Below, piece after piece: positions 29,867 to 38,895 of a DNA stretch of 64,000 nt. The position numbers and the translations under genes are program-made. Origin of the DNA: Shewanella woodyi ATCC 51908. Its GTDB lineage: Bacteria; Pseudomonadota; Gammaproteobacteria; Enterobacterales; Shewanellaceae. The stretch is taken from the NCBI RefSeq assembly GCF_000019525.1, contig NC_010506.1, forward strand, positions 1,612,001 through 1,676,000, given 5' to 3'. The first letter of the stretch is position 1, and the number at the start of each line of letters is the position of its first letter. The notes below the pieces were generated by a model. That model ran no database searches, was not told the DNA's origin, and saw nothing but the letters and a program-made list of their open reading frames with translations.

Positions 29867-30847
29867 ATGAGACAGTTAATGCGAAATAAGGGCATACAAG
29901 TTTCGGGTTTCTCCCTAGTTGAGCTTATGGTGGCGATGGTCATAGGACTGTTTCTCTCTGCTGGTTTGTTTTCCATGTTTAATATGTCGGCAACCAATGT
30001 CACGACCACGAGTCAGTTTAATCAATTGCAAGAAAATGGCCGCATTGCGCTTGCTTTGGTTGAGAGAGATATAAGTCAACTTGGTTTTATGGGGGACATG
30101 ACAGGGACTGATTTTGTTCTTGGGGCAAATACACAGATCCCTGCTGGGGGGGTTCCAAACGATTGTGTTGGTGCTGGCGCGAATAATGCCAGTTTACCCA
30201 ACAATACCCCTTCCCATTTCAGACGTCTTTGGGGTTATGAAAGTGGAGTTAGTGGGGATTCACTTGCTTGTTTAAATAGCGTTAATAGTGGCACTGATGT
30301 TCTTCAAATAAAAAGGTTAATTGGACCTGCAACAACCACTCCCAATTTAAATACGCGATATTACGTGGCTGCAACGCCTAATCAGGCAATCTTTTTTGTG
30401 GGAAACCCCGCCCCTCCTGTCTTGGCAAATGCTAGATTTTGGGAGTATCAACATCATGTTTACTACATAGCTAATGATGGTGATATCCCAGTATTAAGGC
30501 GCAGAACGTTAAGTGTTAATAACGGCATGGCCAATGAAGACCAGCTTGTTGAAGGTATCGAAAATATCAGAGTGTTATATGGATTTGACAATGATGGTGA
30601 CAATACCGCTGATAGTTTTATGCCAGTGCAAAATGTGACAAACCTAATGTGGGATAACGAACTGTTCCAACGCCTAGTTGCTCTTAGGATATTTGTCTTA
30701 GTTCGTGCAGTAGAAGCTGACAACAGTTATACCAATAATACCGATTATGTTTTAGGTGATAAAACAGTTGCTGCTACAGGTGATAATTTTAGGCGTAAAG
30801 TGGTGTCGACTACTGTTGTACTTGAAAATCCAGTACTCATCAGATAG
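29867..30847 (+). CDS. pilW: Type IV pilus minor pilin PilW
   Basis: A 326-residue pre-pilin. Leader of about 14 residues ending in Gly, then FSLVELMVAMVIGLFLSAGLF with Glu5. The large C-terminal domain has the PilW-type QLQENGRIALALVERDISQLGFMG segment. It starts directly after the pilV stop codon, so translation is probably coupled. Confidence 0.92.
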   Translation: MRQLMRNKGIQVSGFSLVELMVAMVIGLFLSAGLFSMFNMSATNVTTTSQFNQLQENGRIALALVERDISQLGFMGDMTGTDFVLGANTQIPAGGVPNDCVGAGANNASLPNNTPSHFRRLWGYESGVSGDSLACLNSVNSGTDVLQIKRLIGPATTTPNLNTRYYVAATPNQAIFFVGNPAPPVLANARFWEYQHHVYYIANDGDIPVLRRRTLSVNNGMANEDQLVEGIENIRVLYGFDNDGDNTADSFMPVQNVTNLMWDNELFQRLVALRIFVLVRAVEADNSYTNNTDYVLGDKTVAATGDNFRRKVVSTTVVLENPVLIR

Positions 30848-30894
30848 TCAATATTCATTTTCACGGCACATGTGAAATGTTTTGGAGTAAATAG

Positions 30895-31323
30895 ATGAAG
30901 AAGCAAGAAGGAATGATCTTATTCTTTTCGCTAATTGTACTTGTCATCATGACGGTGATTGGTGTGGCTCTGGCTGTTAATTCTACCCAGTCTATTCGGA
31001 TGGCTGGAGCTGGGTCTGAACGGGTTGAAGCGATGGCTGCAGCACATGGCGCACTCGATAGTGTCATTGATAGTAATCAAGGGGTTGCACTCGCCAATTT
31101 AACTGGGGAGATGAATGCGGGCACTATGTTAGGGGTGGCAAGTACGATAACACCATTACAACTTGATGATGTCAGTTGTCAGCGCAGTGCAAATGCAAGT
31201 TCATCGAATTTAATCAGTTGCCGTCGCTCTGAAATTACGAGTGTTTCCAGTTTTGGTCGAAACAATATGGGACGGTTAACGGTTGTGGGCGGCGTAGAGC
31301 AAGAAGTGCTTACTGGGAGTTAA
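30895..31323 (+). CDS. pilX: Type IV pilus assembly protein PilX
   Basis: A 142-residue pilin-like protein. Leader MKKQEG then MILFFSLIVLVIMTVIGVALAVNS; it has no Glu5, as is common in PilX. AGAGSERVEAMAAAHGALDSVI matches the PilX N-terminal region. Three bases before pilY1, in the conserved pilV-W-X-Y1-E order. Confidence 0.88.
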   Translation: MKKQEGMILFFSLIVLVIMTVIGVALAVNSTQSIRMAGAGSERVEAMAAAHGALDSVIDSNQGVALANLTGEMNAGTMLGVASTITPLQLDDVSCQRSANASSSNLISCRRSEITSVSSFGRNNMGRLTVVGGVEQEVLTGS

Positions 31324-31326
31324 AAG

Positions 31327-34300
31327 ATGATAGTTAAACATGTTGCATGCGTAGCTTTATTTGTTTTAGTTGGTATATCGGCAGGAACCTTTGCTGATGA
31401 TACTGATCTCTATGTTGTAGAGTCTTCTGTAAGAACGGGAGCGAACCCTAAAGTATTGATAATTTTTGATAACTCAGGAAGCATGACTACCATTGAGGAG
31501 GATGCACCTGGCGCTTATGATTCCACCACCACCTATGAACCCATTAGCTCAGCCCACGCGTATCAAGATGATAAGATCTACTTCACAAAAGGGATAGGTA
31601 TCGATAATGCTGGTATGGACATTCCCTTAAGCCCCTCTGATTCAAGACGCTTTTTAAAAGATATCAATGGCTGTCATCAAAGCTGGGATCTTATTGAGCG
31701 GTATGGGCGTTTCACTGGCTTTGTTGGTGAGTATAGAATAAAGGGGAAAACGGGCTCTTGGGGGGAGTTACGAGATAACAGTGGGGCTAACTATGACACC
31801 ATAGATTGCCTTGAGGATATTCAGGAAAATGATCCTATCAATGCCAAAGACAAAGATGGTAATGCCCATGGTGACGGTTTTCCTGTCGATGGAATGAGAC
31901 AGGGTAATACCCCTAAGCCCTATAGCACAACAGGCGGAGATACTCAGCTTGGGTTAGGTGAAGCAGTTACTCTCTATACGGCCAATTATCTTCGCTGGCA
32001 TGCGGCTGCTGTTGCTGACGCGTTACCAACTAGCCCACAATCTCGTTTAGACATTGCGAAAACGGCAATTGAGACAGTGATTAACACGAATACCTCGATA
32101 GATTTTGGGTTAGCTCTGTTTAATATGAACTATCCATCAGAGGGCTACCGAGATGGCGGGAGAATCGTGTCTAAGATACAGAAGATGTCTCCGGCAAATA
32201 AAACTGCGCTTTTATCTACCATAGATGGGATCCCAGCAGATACAAACACCCCTCTTTGTGAAACTTTATTTGAAGCTTATAAGTACTTTTCGGGTAAGCC
32301 AGTGCTTTATGGTAAAAAGGATTCTGATTACTCAAGTTGGTATGATGGTAATAAACCTCCTAGAGATACTAGCGCAGAGTCTGGTCTGAACTACTCCTCG
32401 CCATTTAGAGTTTGCCCTGATATAGCCTACGTTATCTATATTACTGATGGTGTGCCAACTCAAGACACCTTCGCTGATACAGATATAACAACACTCACAG
32501 CTAGTGGAGTAACAGAGAAGGCTGATGATAAAGTGGTTGCTCCAGATTATTCTGTTTTCTCTGATCCAGGCTTAAGCTCTCCAAGTTATCTCCCAGCGTT
32601 AGCAAGTTATCTTTATCATAACGATCTAGTCACTTCACCAGAGACTTTGAGTGATGGCTCTACAAGAGAGCATATGCAAACAGTTAAAACCTTTACTATC
32701 GGTTTTAGCTCTGGTGCTGAGGATGCCGAAGCGCTATTGAAAGAAACTGCGAGGAGAGGCGGGAACAAAGTCGATGATAATGGTGTTAATACCGGTTATT
32801 TCCAAGCTACGGGAGGCTTAGGACTCGTTGCCGCCATGAATGATGCACTCCTATCTATTATGGAGACTGATGCCAGTTTTACCTCTCCTAGTATCGCAAG
32901 TAATAACTTTGATAGAACTCAAACTTTTGATGCGGCCTATTATGCGATGTTTCTACCAGGGAGAGGCCCTAGATGGAGTGGTAACCTTAAAAAGCTTAAA
33001 GTGACTTCAGGTGGTGTTCTGGTGGATAAGTCTGGTGGTGTTGCTATCGGTGATGCTGGAGATATTAAAGACACCGCATGTACTTTCTGGAGCTTATGCA
33101 CAAGTAAGTCTGATGGCAAAAGTGTTCTAGAGGGGGGAGTAATAGAAGCCCTACAGAGAGCAACACCCTCTACCGGGATAAGTGCTCGTACTATCTACTC
33201 AAATTTGACTAACCCTATGTCGGATCTTGCTCAAGTTTCAGAATCCATTCTCTCAACCAGTATGGGGATAGTTGAAGCCGATGTCAGTGATACGGTTAAG
33301 TGGTTATATGGTTATGATGTTGATGGTGATAACCCAGGTGGAAGTGCAACTGATTATCGCAGTGATATTATGGGAGATCCTCTGCACTCAAAGCCATTAG
33401 CGCTGAACTTTGGCACAAAGACGAGCCCTGATATCCGTATTGTTTTAGGAACTAATCAAGGCTTAGTTCATATGTTTAAAGATACAGGAGATGAAGTTGA
33501 AGAGAGTTGGGCTTTTATCCCTACAGAACTCTTAAGCAATGTTCCTGTGTTGAAACAAAATGTGGCTAATGGTGGCCATTATATTTACGGCATGGATGGT
33601 TCCCCTGTTTCTTACACTGAGACTGACTCGTCAGGGAGAGTGAATAAAGCTTGGGTGTTTATGGGGATGCGCCGTGGTGGTTCCTCCTATTATGCACTAG
33701 ATGTCACCTCTCCAGATTCGCCTAGTGTTAAATGGATTATAACTCCTGATAGTTCAGGTTTTGCTGAGCTTGGGCAGTCTTGGTCTGAACCTATTGTGAC
33801 GACTATTCCGGGGCATTCTGGTCCTGTTCTGATATTTGGTGGCGGTTATGATGCTCCGCTTTATGATGCTGATACTGTTCCTAGTACTGCTGCGAGTAAA
33901 GGCAAAGCTATCTATATAGTTGATGCCGATACAGGTGCCTTAGTGCATGCATTTACAGATACTGGAGTTGGCGGGACTAAAATGGATGGACTTGTTGACA
34001 GTATTCCAAACTCTGTTGCGATTTTGGACAGCAACAATGATGGTGACACCGATAGAATCTATGCCACGGATGTAGGTGGTCATGTATGGAGGATTGATCT
34101 AGCAGAGTCAACAAGGAGTACATGGAGCTCTTATAAGTTTGCAGATCTAGGTGGAAGTACAGCCATTAATGATAGGCGTTTTTTTGCGGAGCCTGCTGTG
34201 GCTCAAACGACTTTCAGTAACATCTCCGAAGTTGAAGTGACTGATGGAGAGGGCGCGACAACGACAACTACCTCATATCAAAATGTTCCCTATGATGCCG

Positions 34301-34887
34301 TTGTTATTGGTAGTGGCAGTCGTCCCCACCCTACGAGTGTAGTGACTTCAGACAAGTTCTTTGTACTGCAAGATCGTAATGTCGTCACTCGAAGTGTGAT
34401 AGGGGAGCCTGTTCCAGAAGTGCTAGATATGAGTAAACTCTACAATGTTACCTCTACACCACCAGTTACCGAGGCTGAAAATATCTCCTTTGGAACAAAG
34501 CGGGGATGGTACTTTGATTTTACGGGTTCTGGTGAAAAGTCTTTAACTGCGGCTCTAATTATCGATGGCAAGGTTTTCTTTACCTCTTTCTTACCGTCAG
34601 TGAACGAGGTTTCAGATCTAATTTGTAGTAGCTCTGGTCAAGGTCGATTATATGTGTTTGATCTTCATAGAGGGACGCGAAGTTATGAGAATGTCTATTA
34701 TGAGTTAGGAGAGCGTGTACCAGATACCCCTCAAATAGTGGTCCCAGCTCCAGAAACAGGTGAAGACCCCTATATCTATATTATTGGTGTAGGGAAAGGA
34801 GAGATTAAAGATGGAGCGCCAACAGGAACCATTAATGTAGGGGCGGGTTTAGGCGTTAATAAGATCTATTATCATATCGATGAGTAG
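31327..34887 (+). CDS. pilY1: Type IV pilus tip protein PilY1
   Basis: A 1186-residue exported protein. Signal peptide ends near residue 23 (SAGTFA). A von Willebrand A-like region has IFDNSGSM at ~45-55 (MIDAS DxSxS) and a second half with [11 protein letters not shown] and [15 protein letters not shown]. The C-terminal half is the PilY1 beta-propeller, with [38 protein letters not shown] and a calcium-loop-like [16 protein letters not shown]. PilY1 sits at the pilus tip and supports adhesion and pilus extension. It lies between pilX and pilE. Confidence 0.95.
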   Translation: MIVKHVACVALFVLVGISAGTFADDTDLYVVESSVRTGANPKVLIIFDNSGSMTTIEEDAPGAYDSTTTYEPISSAHAYQDDKIYFTKGIGIDNAGMDIPLSPSDSRRFLKDINGCHQSWDLIERYGRFTGFVGEYRIKGKTGSWGELRDNSGANYDTIDCLEDIQENDPINAKDKDGNAHGDGFPVDGMRQGNTPKPYSTTGGDTQLGLGEAVTLYTANYLRWHAAAVADALPTSPQSRLDIAKTAIETVINTNTSIDFGLALFNMNYPSEGYRDGGRIVSKIQKMSPANKTALLSTIDGIPADTNTPLCETLFEAYKYFSGKPVLYGKKDSDYSSWYDGNKPPRDTSAESGLNYSSPFRVCPDIAYVIYITDGVPTQDTFADTDITTLTASGVTEKADDKVVAPDYSVFSDPGLSSPSYLPALASYLYHNDLVTSPETLSDGSTREHMQTVKTFTIGFSSGAEDAEALLKETARRGGNKVDDNGVNTGYFQATGGLGLVAAMNDALLSIMETDASFTSPSIASNNFDRTQTFDAAYYAMFLPGRGPRWSGNLKKLKVTSGGVLVDKSGGVAIGDAGDIKDTACTFWSLCTSKSDGKSVLEGGVIEALQRATPSTGISARTIYSNLTNPMSDLAQVSESILSTSMGIVEADVSDTVKWLYGYDVDGDNPGGSATDYRSDIMGDPLHSKPLALNFGTKTSPDIRIVLGTNQGLVHMFKDTGDEVEESWAFIPTELLSNVPVLKQNVANGGHYIYGMDGSPVSYTETDSSGRVNKAWVFMGMRRGGSSYYALDVTSPDSPSVKWIITPDSSGFAELGQSWSEPIVTTIPGHSGPVLIFGGGYDAPLYDADTVPSTAASKGKAIYIVDADTGALVHAFTDTGVGGTKMDGLVDSIPNSVAILDSNNDGDTDRIYATDVGGHVWRIDLAESTRSTWSSYKFADLGGSTAINDRRFFAEPAVAQTTFSNISEVEVTDGEGATTTTTSYQNVPYDAVVIGSGSRPHPTSVVTSDKFFVLQDRNVVTRSVIGEPVPEVLDMSKLYNVTSTPPVTEAENISFGTKRGWYFDFTGSGEKSLTAALIIDGKVFFTSFLPSVNEVSDLICSSSGQGRLYVFDLHRGTRSYENVYYELGERVPDTPQIVVPAPETGEDPYIYIIGVGKGEIKDGAPTGTINVGAGLGVNKIYYHIDE

Positions 34888-34901
34888 GTAGAGAATTGAA
34901 G

Positions 34902-35288
34902 ATGAAAATGAGAAATGGTTTTACGCTAGTAGAGTTAATGGTTGGTATTGCAATTATTGGAATATTAACAGCAATAGCTTACCCCTCATATACTGAATAT
35001 GTTGCCGAGGGGGCTAGAGCAGAGGCACATACATCGCTGCTAAGGATCTCAAATCTACAGGAGCAGTTTTATTTAGATAATAGAACTTACACGGAAGATA
35101 TGAACGAGCTTGGTGTAGGTGCAGATCCCTTTGTGACACAAAGTAACCTTTATAGCGTTGATTCAACAGGGACTGGCAGTTTTGTTCTAGTTGCAACTGC
35201 GCTAGGAGTCCAAGCGACTCGAGATAGTGCTTGTGCAACGATTCAAATTACAGATACAGGTGCAAAAACACCTACGGAGTGTTGGTAA
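34902..35288 (+). CDS. pilE: Type IV pilin PilE-like minor pilin
   Basis: A 128-residue pre-pilin: leader MKMRNG, then [28 protein letters not shown] with Glu5, and a small globular domain with two cysteines (DSACATI, PTECW) forming the D-region pair. A TTG at 34896 is a weaker alternative start. Its stop overlaps the ATG of the next gene (TAATG). Confidence 0.92.
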   Translation: MKMRNGFTLVELMVGIAIIGILTAIAYPSYTEYVAEGARAEAHTSLLRISNLQEQFYLDNRTYTEDMNELGVGADPFVTQSNLYSVDSTGTGSFVLVATALGVQATRDSACATIQITDTGAKTPTECW

Positions 35289-35578
35289 TGAAACGTTTTA
35301 TGATATCCATCTTCTTATTTAGTCTATCTGCAACGACTGTGGCGAGCGAAAAACAAGATTATAAATGTTTTGTAAACTCAACAGATGGAGATAAAGTTGT
35401 TTTTTACCGGTGGAAAACTGATGAGTTAAAACTCAAGATGGCAAAATTAGTTGGACGTACAAATACTAATAAGAGAGGGAAAAAGTATTTCATTAAAACT
35501 GTACAAGAGTGTGTGCACACCAATGAAAACTTTGAATCTGCGGACGCTAAAAAAGTTGATAAGGTGACACTACATTAA
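35288..35578 (+). CDS. TapY2-like type IV pilus accessory protein
   Basis: A 96-residue exported protein: signal peptide [20 protein letters not shown], then EKQDYKCFVNSTDGDKVVFYRWKT...KYFIKTVQECV with two cysteines probably forming a disulfide. The sequence resembles the small TapY2-type protein found behind pilE in Shewanella pilus clusters; this is from memory and not tested by search. ATG 35288 overlaps the pilE stop, so it is translationally coupled to the minor-pilin operon. Molecular role unknown. Confidence 0.7.
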   Translation: MKRFMISIFLFSLSATTVASEKQDYKCFVNSTDGDKVVFYRWKTDELKLKMAKLVGRTNTNKRGKKYFIKTVQECVHTNENFESADAKKVDKVTLH

Positions 35579-35589
35579 GTTATAACCGC

Positions 35590-36123
35590 TTAATAAGAAG
35601 TACAATTGATAATAGAGTCAGAAAAGCGAACCTTTCCTGAGGAACTGACCTCTACACCACGTGAGTTTTCGCTGGTTGTAGAGCCCGGGCAGTATGAAAA
35701 AGTACCGACTGTTGAATTGGTTGGAATAAGCCCATCCGGTGTAAAGCTCACAGAGCTTCCTGCATAGGTAAAAAAGTCTTTGCTGTTAAATGCATCTACC
35801 TGTTTGATGATGGGATCTGTTACGCCATTTGTTGAATCTATAGTTGCCGCTGCGCCATTATCAATAAAGATGCTGAAACCTGACTTCCAATCAGAGCCAC
35901 AACTAGTGCCTGAAATGGGACATACAGTGACTCTGGCACCATAGCTGACTGCTTGGCTTCTGGCAAACATTAGGTATTGTTGTACTTTTCTAATTTCACT
36001 CTCAGCTCTATATCCTTGGTACATCTCTGTGAAAGAGGGAACACCAACAGTGATCAATATCATACCAATGACAAGTGTCACCATAAGCTCTACTAAGGTG
36101 AAACCCTTTTCTAGTGTTAACAT
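35590..36123 (-). CDS. GspH/FimT-type pseudopilin, copy 1
   Basis: A 177-residue pre-pilin: MLTLEKG then [28 protein letters not shown]. The GspH/FimT C-terminal fold follows (KVQQYLMFARSQAVSYGARVTVCPIS.....SDWKSGFSIFID and SVSFTPDGL...FSYCPG). ATG 36123 gives the canonical leader; ATG 36138 adds MRIYA. It converges on the pilV-tapY2 operon and is paralogous to the gene at 36264. Confidence 0.88.
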   Translation of the reverse strand: MLTLEKGFTLVELMVTLVIGMILITVGVPSFTEMYQGYRAESEIRKVQQYLMFARSQAVSYGARVTVCPISGTSCGSDWKSGFSIFIDNGAAATIDSTNGVTDPIIKQVDAFNSKDFFTYAGSSVSFTPDGLIPTNSTVGTFSYCPGSTTSENSRGVEVSSSGKVRFSDSIINCTSY

Positions 36124-36263
36124 TGCATAAATCCTCACATCTACTCATTACAGTATAAGTGAAAATGTATGTTTTATCTGCACTTTAATGATAAAAAAAT
36201 GAGCCAATATATTGGCAGTTAAGGTTTTTTTGGCACAAATAAAGATAACGTTTGTTTGGCTCT

Positions 36264-36773
36264 CTAATCGCAGGTTATTACCTTCTGTTTTGAAAACCTT
36301 ACACGACCAGCTTGGTTTACAATTAAGGCTGAGGAGTGTTCACTATCAATGCTAGAGGGACAATATTTTAGGGTTCCGTTTGTTCCTGATGCTAAACCTG
36401 TTGGCTGGAAGCGAATTGCCGAACGGTTGTATGTTATAAAATCCCTTGAATTAAAAGGGTTTGTTTTAAATATTATTCTATCATCTCCATCAAGTAGATT
36501 CTTCTCACCTAAGTCGGTAAATACTGTTAGTCCAATCCTCCAATCTTTTGAGCATCGCCCCTCCTCCATAGGGCAGACCGTTACTCTTATTGAGTAGTTA
36601 ATCGCATAATTTCTAGCGAGTTGGAGAGATTGCTGTATTCGGCGTATAGAGGTATCAGAGCGAAAATATTCATACAGAGAATTGAATTGTGGTACGCCGA
36701 CAGAGATGAGAATGGTGGATACGGCTAAGGTAGAGATGCACTCCACTAAGGTAAAACCTAGTTGTGTCTTCAT
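36264..36773 (-). CDS. GspH/FimT-type pseudopilin, copy 2
   Basis: A 169-residue pre-pilin: MKTQLG then FTLVECISTLAVSTILISVGVPQFNSLYEYFR, with Glu5 followed by an unusual Cys6 inside the membrane helix. The body matches copy 1 block by block (RRIQQSLQLARNYAINYSIRVTVCPMEEGRCSKDWRIGLTVFTD; IRFQPTGL; LKYCPSS). The two look like an old tandem duplication, now clearly diverged. Confidence 0.85.
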   Translation of the reverse strand: MKTQLGFTLVECISTLAVSTILISVGVPQFNSLYEYFRSDTSIRRIQQSLQLARNYAINYSIRVTVCPMEEGRCSKDWRIGLTVFTDLGEKNLLDGDDRIIFKTNPFNSRDFITYNRSAIRFQPTGLASGTNGTLKYCPSSIDSEHSSALIVNQAGRVRFSKQKVITCD

Positions 36774-37009
36774 ATTTCATCCTTGATGATTAGCTGATTT
36801 ACATCCAGTAATTCAGTGTATTTTTGAAAAACATTTTTGAGGTGATTTTTTGACAATTATAGACTAATAATTAAGCTAATGAGTTTTTGATACTGTTTGC
36901 AAAGTGGAGTCACCCAGTAATAGGAAAATGATATTTGCCTTTGGGGAAAAGAGATACACATGGTAAGCTTAATCATTAATGATTTTTATCCATTTAAGCA
37001 AGTGACTAG

Positions 37010-37357
<348 letters not shown>

Positions 37358-37385
37358 TTTCTTCTTGTTATAAGAGTTTTATATG

Positions 37386-37415
37386 AAAATGCCGCAAATC
37401 TATTGCGGCATTTTT
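37386..37415 (+). terminator. Rho-independent terminator between convergent glnB and nagR
   Basis: AAAATGCCGCAA(ATCTA)TTGCGGCATTTTT; symmetrical, so usable from both sides. Confidence 0.85.
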
Positions 37416-37436
37416 AATTCCAGTTTACAAGTCGAG

Positions 37437-38459
37437 CTAGTTTGAGGCTTCCGAGCTGGAGTCTCTAATGACGGGTTCTGGAATGAATATTTTAGCTTGT
37501 TCAGCACTTATAGAGCGCCTTTTAGCTATCAGTAACTCAGTGGCTATTTGAGCTATTTTTTGATTTGGCTGATGTACGGTTGTGAGCTTTGGCCAAGTTT
37601 GCCTGGAGAATGGGCTATCCTCAAAACCGACAATTGAGAGCTGGTTTGGTATCTCTACCCCCTCAAGGCGAGCTGCAAAAAGTGCCCCAGCTGCTATTTC
37701 ATCGTTACAGGCGACTATCGCAGTTGGTCTATCAATTTTATCTCTGCTTAATAGCTCTTTTGCGCCTTCTACGCCTGATTCAAAGGAGTATTGGCCAGCG
37801 ATAATATCCTTCTCATCTACGTCAAGCTTGTTGCTTGTCATCGCCTGAGTGAAACCTGTCAAGCGCTCTTTTGTAGACTCATGATGTTGATCCCCGCTAA
37901 GAAAAGCAATTTTCTTATGACCCAGATCGATAAGGTGCTGAGTGATTGACACCGCGCCATGTTTGTCATTGACGAGTACCGCCAATCCTGTGTCCTCTTT
38001 GATCTTATCTCCAGCAATAATTCGGACATAGTTTGCATCTATTTCATCCAATGCTTTTAACACTTTAGGGTCTTCAGACAGAGGTGGGGTGAGCACTAAC
38101 CCCGCTAGTCTGGCGTGCTTTACCATGGTTGTGAGCTCGTCACAAATGCTGTCAGACTTGGCGTTACATGGGTGGATCAATAGCTCGTAGCCCATATCTT
38201 TACAAGAAGAGAGAATGCCATTTTGCATATCAATAACGTAATAAGCATTTGGGTTATCATATATAAAACCAATCACATAAGACTTAGTTCCTGCCAAATT
38301 TCGAGCGGCTAGGTTAGGTTGATAGTCGAGTGCTTTTATCGCTTCATTGACTTTATCTACGGTCGCTTGTTTAACCGAAGGTTCATTATTCGTGACTCTA
38401 GAAACTGTCTTTATTGAGACGCCAGCATACTTGGCAACGTCGTTTATAGTTACTTTCAT
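37437..38459 (-). CDS. nagR: LacI-family repressor of GlcNAc genes
   Basis: A 340-residue LacI/GalR regulator: N-terminal HTH (INDVAKYAGVSIKTVSRVTNNEPSV), hinge LDYQPNLAARNLAG, then a periplasmic-binding-like effector domain (IGFIYDNPNAYYV; LGHKKIAFLSGDQHHESTKERL). It stands at the edge of the GlcNAc/chitin locus, and five palindromes of one type precede the units to its right, so it is very likely NagR, which in Shewanella represses these genes and is released by a GlcNAc derivative. It has no copy of the palindrome near its own start. Confidence 0.85.
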   Translation of the reverse strand: MKVTINDVAKYAGVSIKTVSRVTNNEPSVKQATVDKVNEAIKALDYQPNLAARNLAGTKSYVIGFIYDNPNAYYVIDMQNGILSSCKDMGYELLIHPCNAKSDSICDELTTMVKHARLAGLVLTPPLSEDPKVLKALDEIDANYVRIIAGDKIKEDTGLAVLVNDKHGAVSITQHLIDLGHKKIAFLSGDQHHESTKERLTGFTQAMTSNKLDVDEKDIIAGQYSFESGVEGAKELLSRDKIDRPTAIVACNDEIAAGALFAARLEGVEIPNQLSIVGFEDSPFSRQTWPKLTTVHQPNQKIAQIATELLIAKRRSISAEQAKIFIPEPVIRDSSSEASN

Positions 38460-38895
38460 TTTGTTTAACGCTCTTTAATATCAATGCATTATGCATAAAT
38501 CTAAGCATGTGAAATAGCCGTTTATATGCTTGCTCTTTTAGCTTTACAAAGAAAAGTTTTTCAATTTGTTACGACTATAGTGCGAATTTTTACTCTAATA
38601 AGCAAACGACAAATTCAATTTTCAAATCTCTTATATACAATTCATCTAAGTTATTTTCTCTTACTGTGTGGCTAGAAGCCATATTAACACTTGATTTACA
38701 AATCCCGATTAGAACAATACTGGTGTAAGAAAATTGTGCAAATAAACTTAAAAAAGGCTTTCTCGGTTATTTTCTTGTAGCGCGCGGGTTAATAATTGTG
38801 TAATGTTTGTTCTGAACATGACAGCGTTGTCATTCCATTAGGGAATGGTTATGGATACTAAAAAAAATAAAATAGAGTTATGGAAGGGAAACGAG
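38460..38895. promoter_or_regulatory. Regulatory gap between divergent nagR and the TonB receptor
   Basis: 436 AT-rich bases with no gene. The only clear elements are the NagR-type palindrome at 38818-38833 and a small repeat ATGCATTATGCAT at 38484-38496 just upstream of nagR, which could be an operator of some other regulator. Confidence 0.5.
38818..38833. promoter_or_regulatory. NagR-type operator 1
   Basis: ATGACAGCGTTGTCAT, a 16-bp near-perfect palindrome 62 bases before the TonB receptor ATG. The same sequence recurs at 45060, 45215, 50691 and 54208. Confidence 0.8.
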
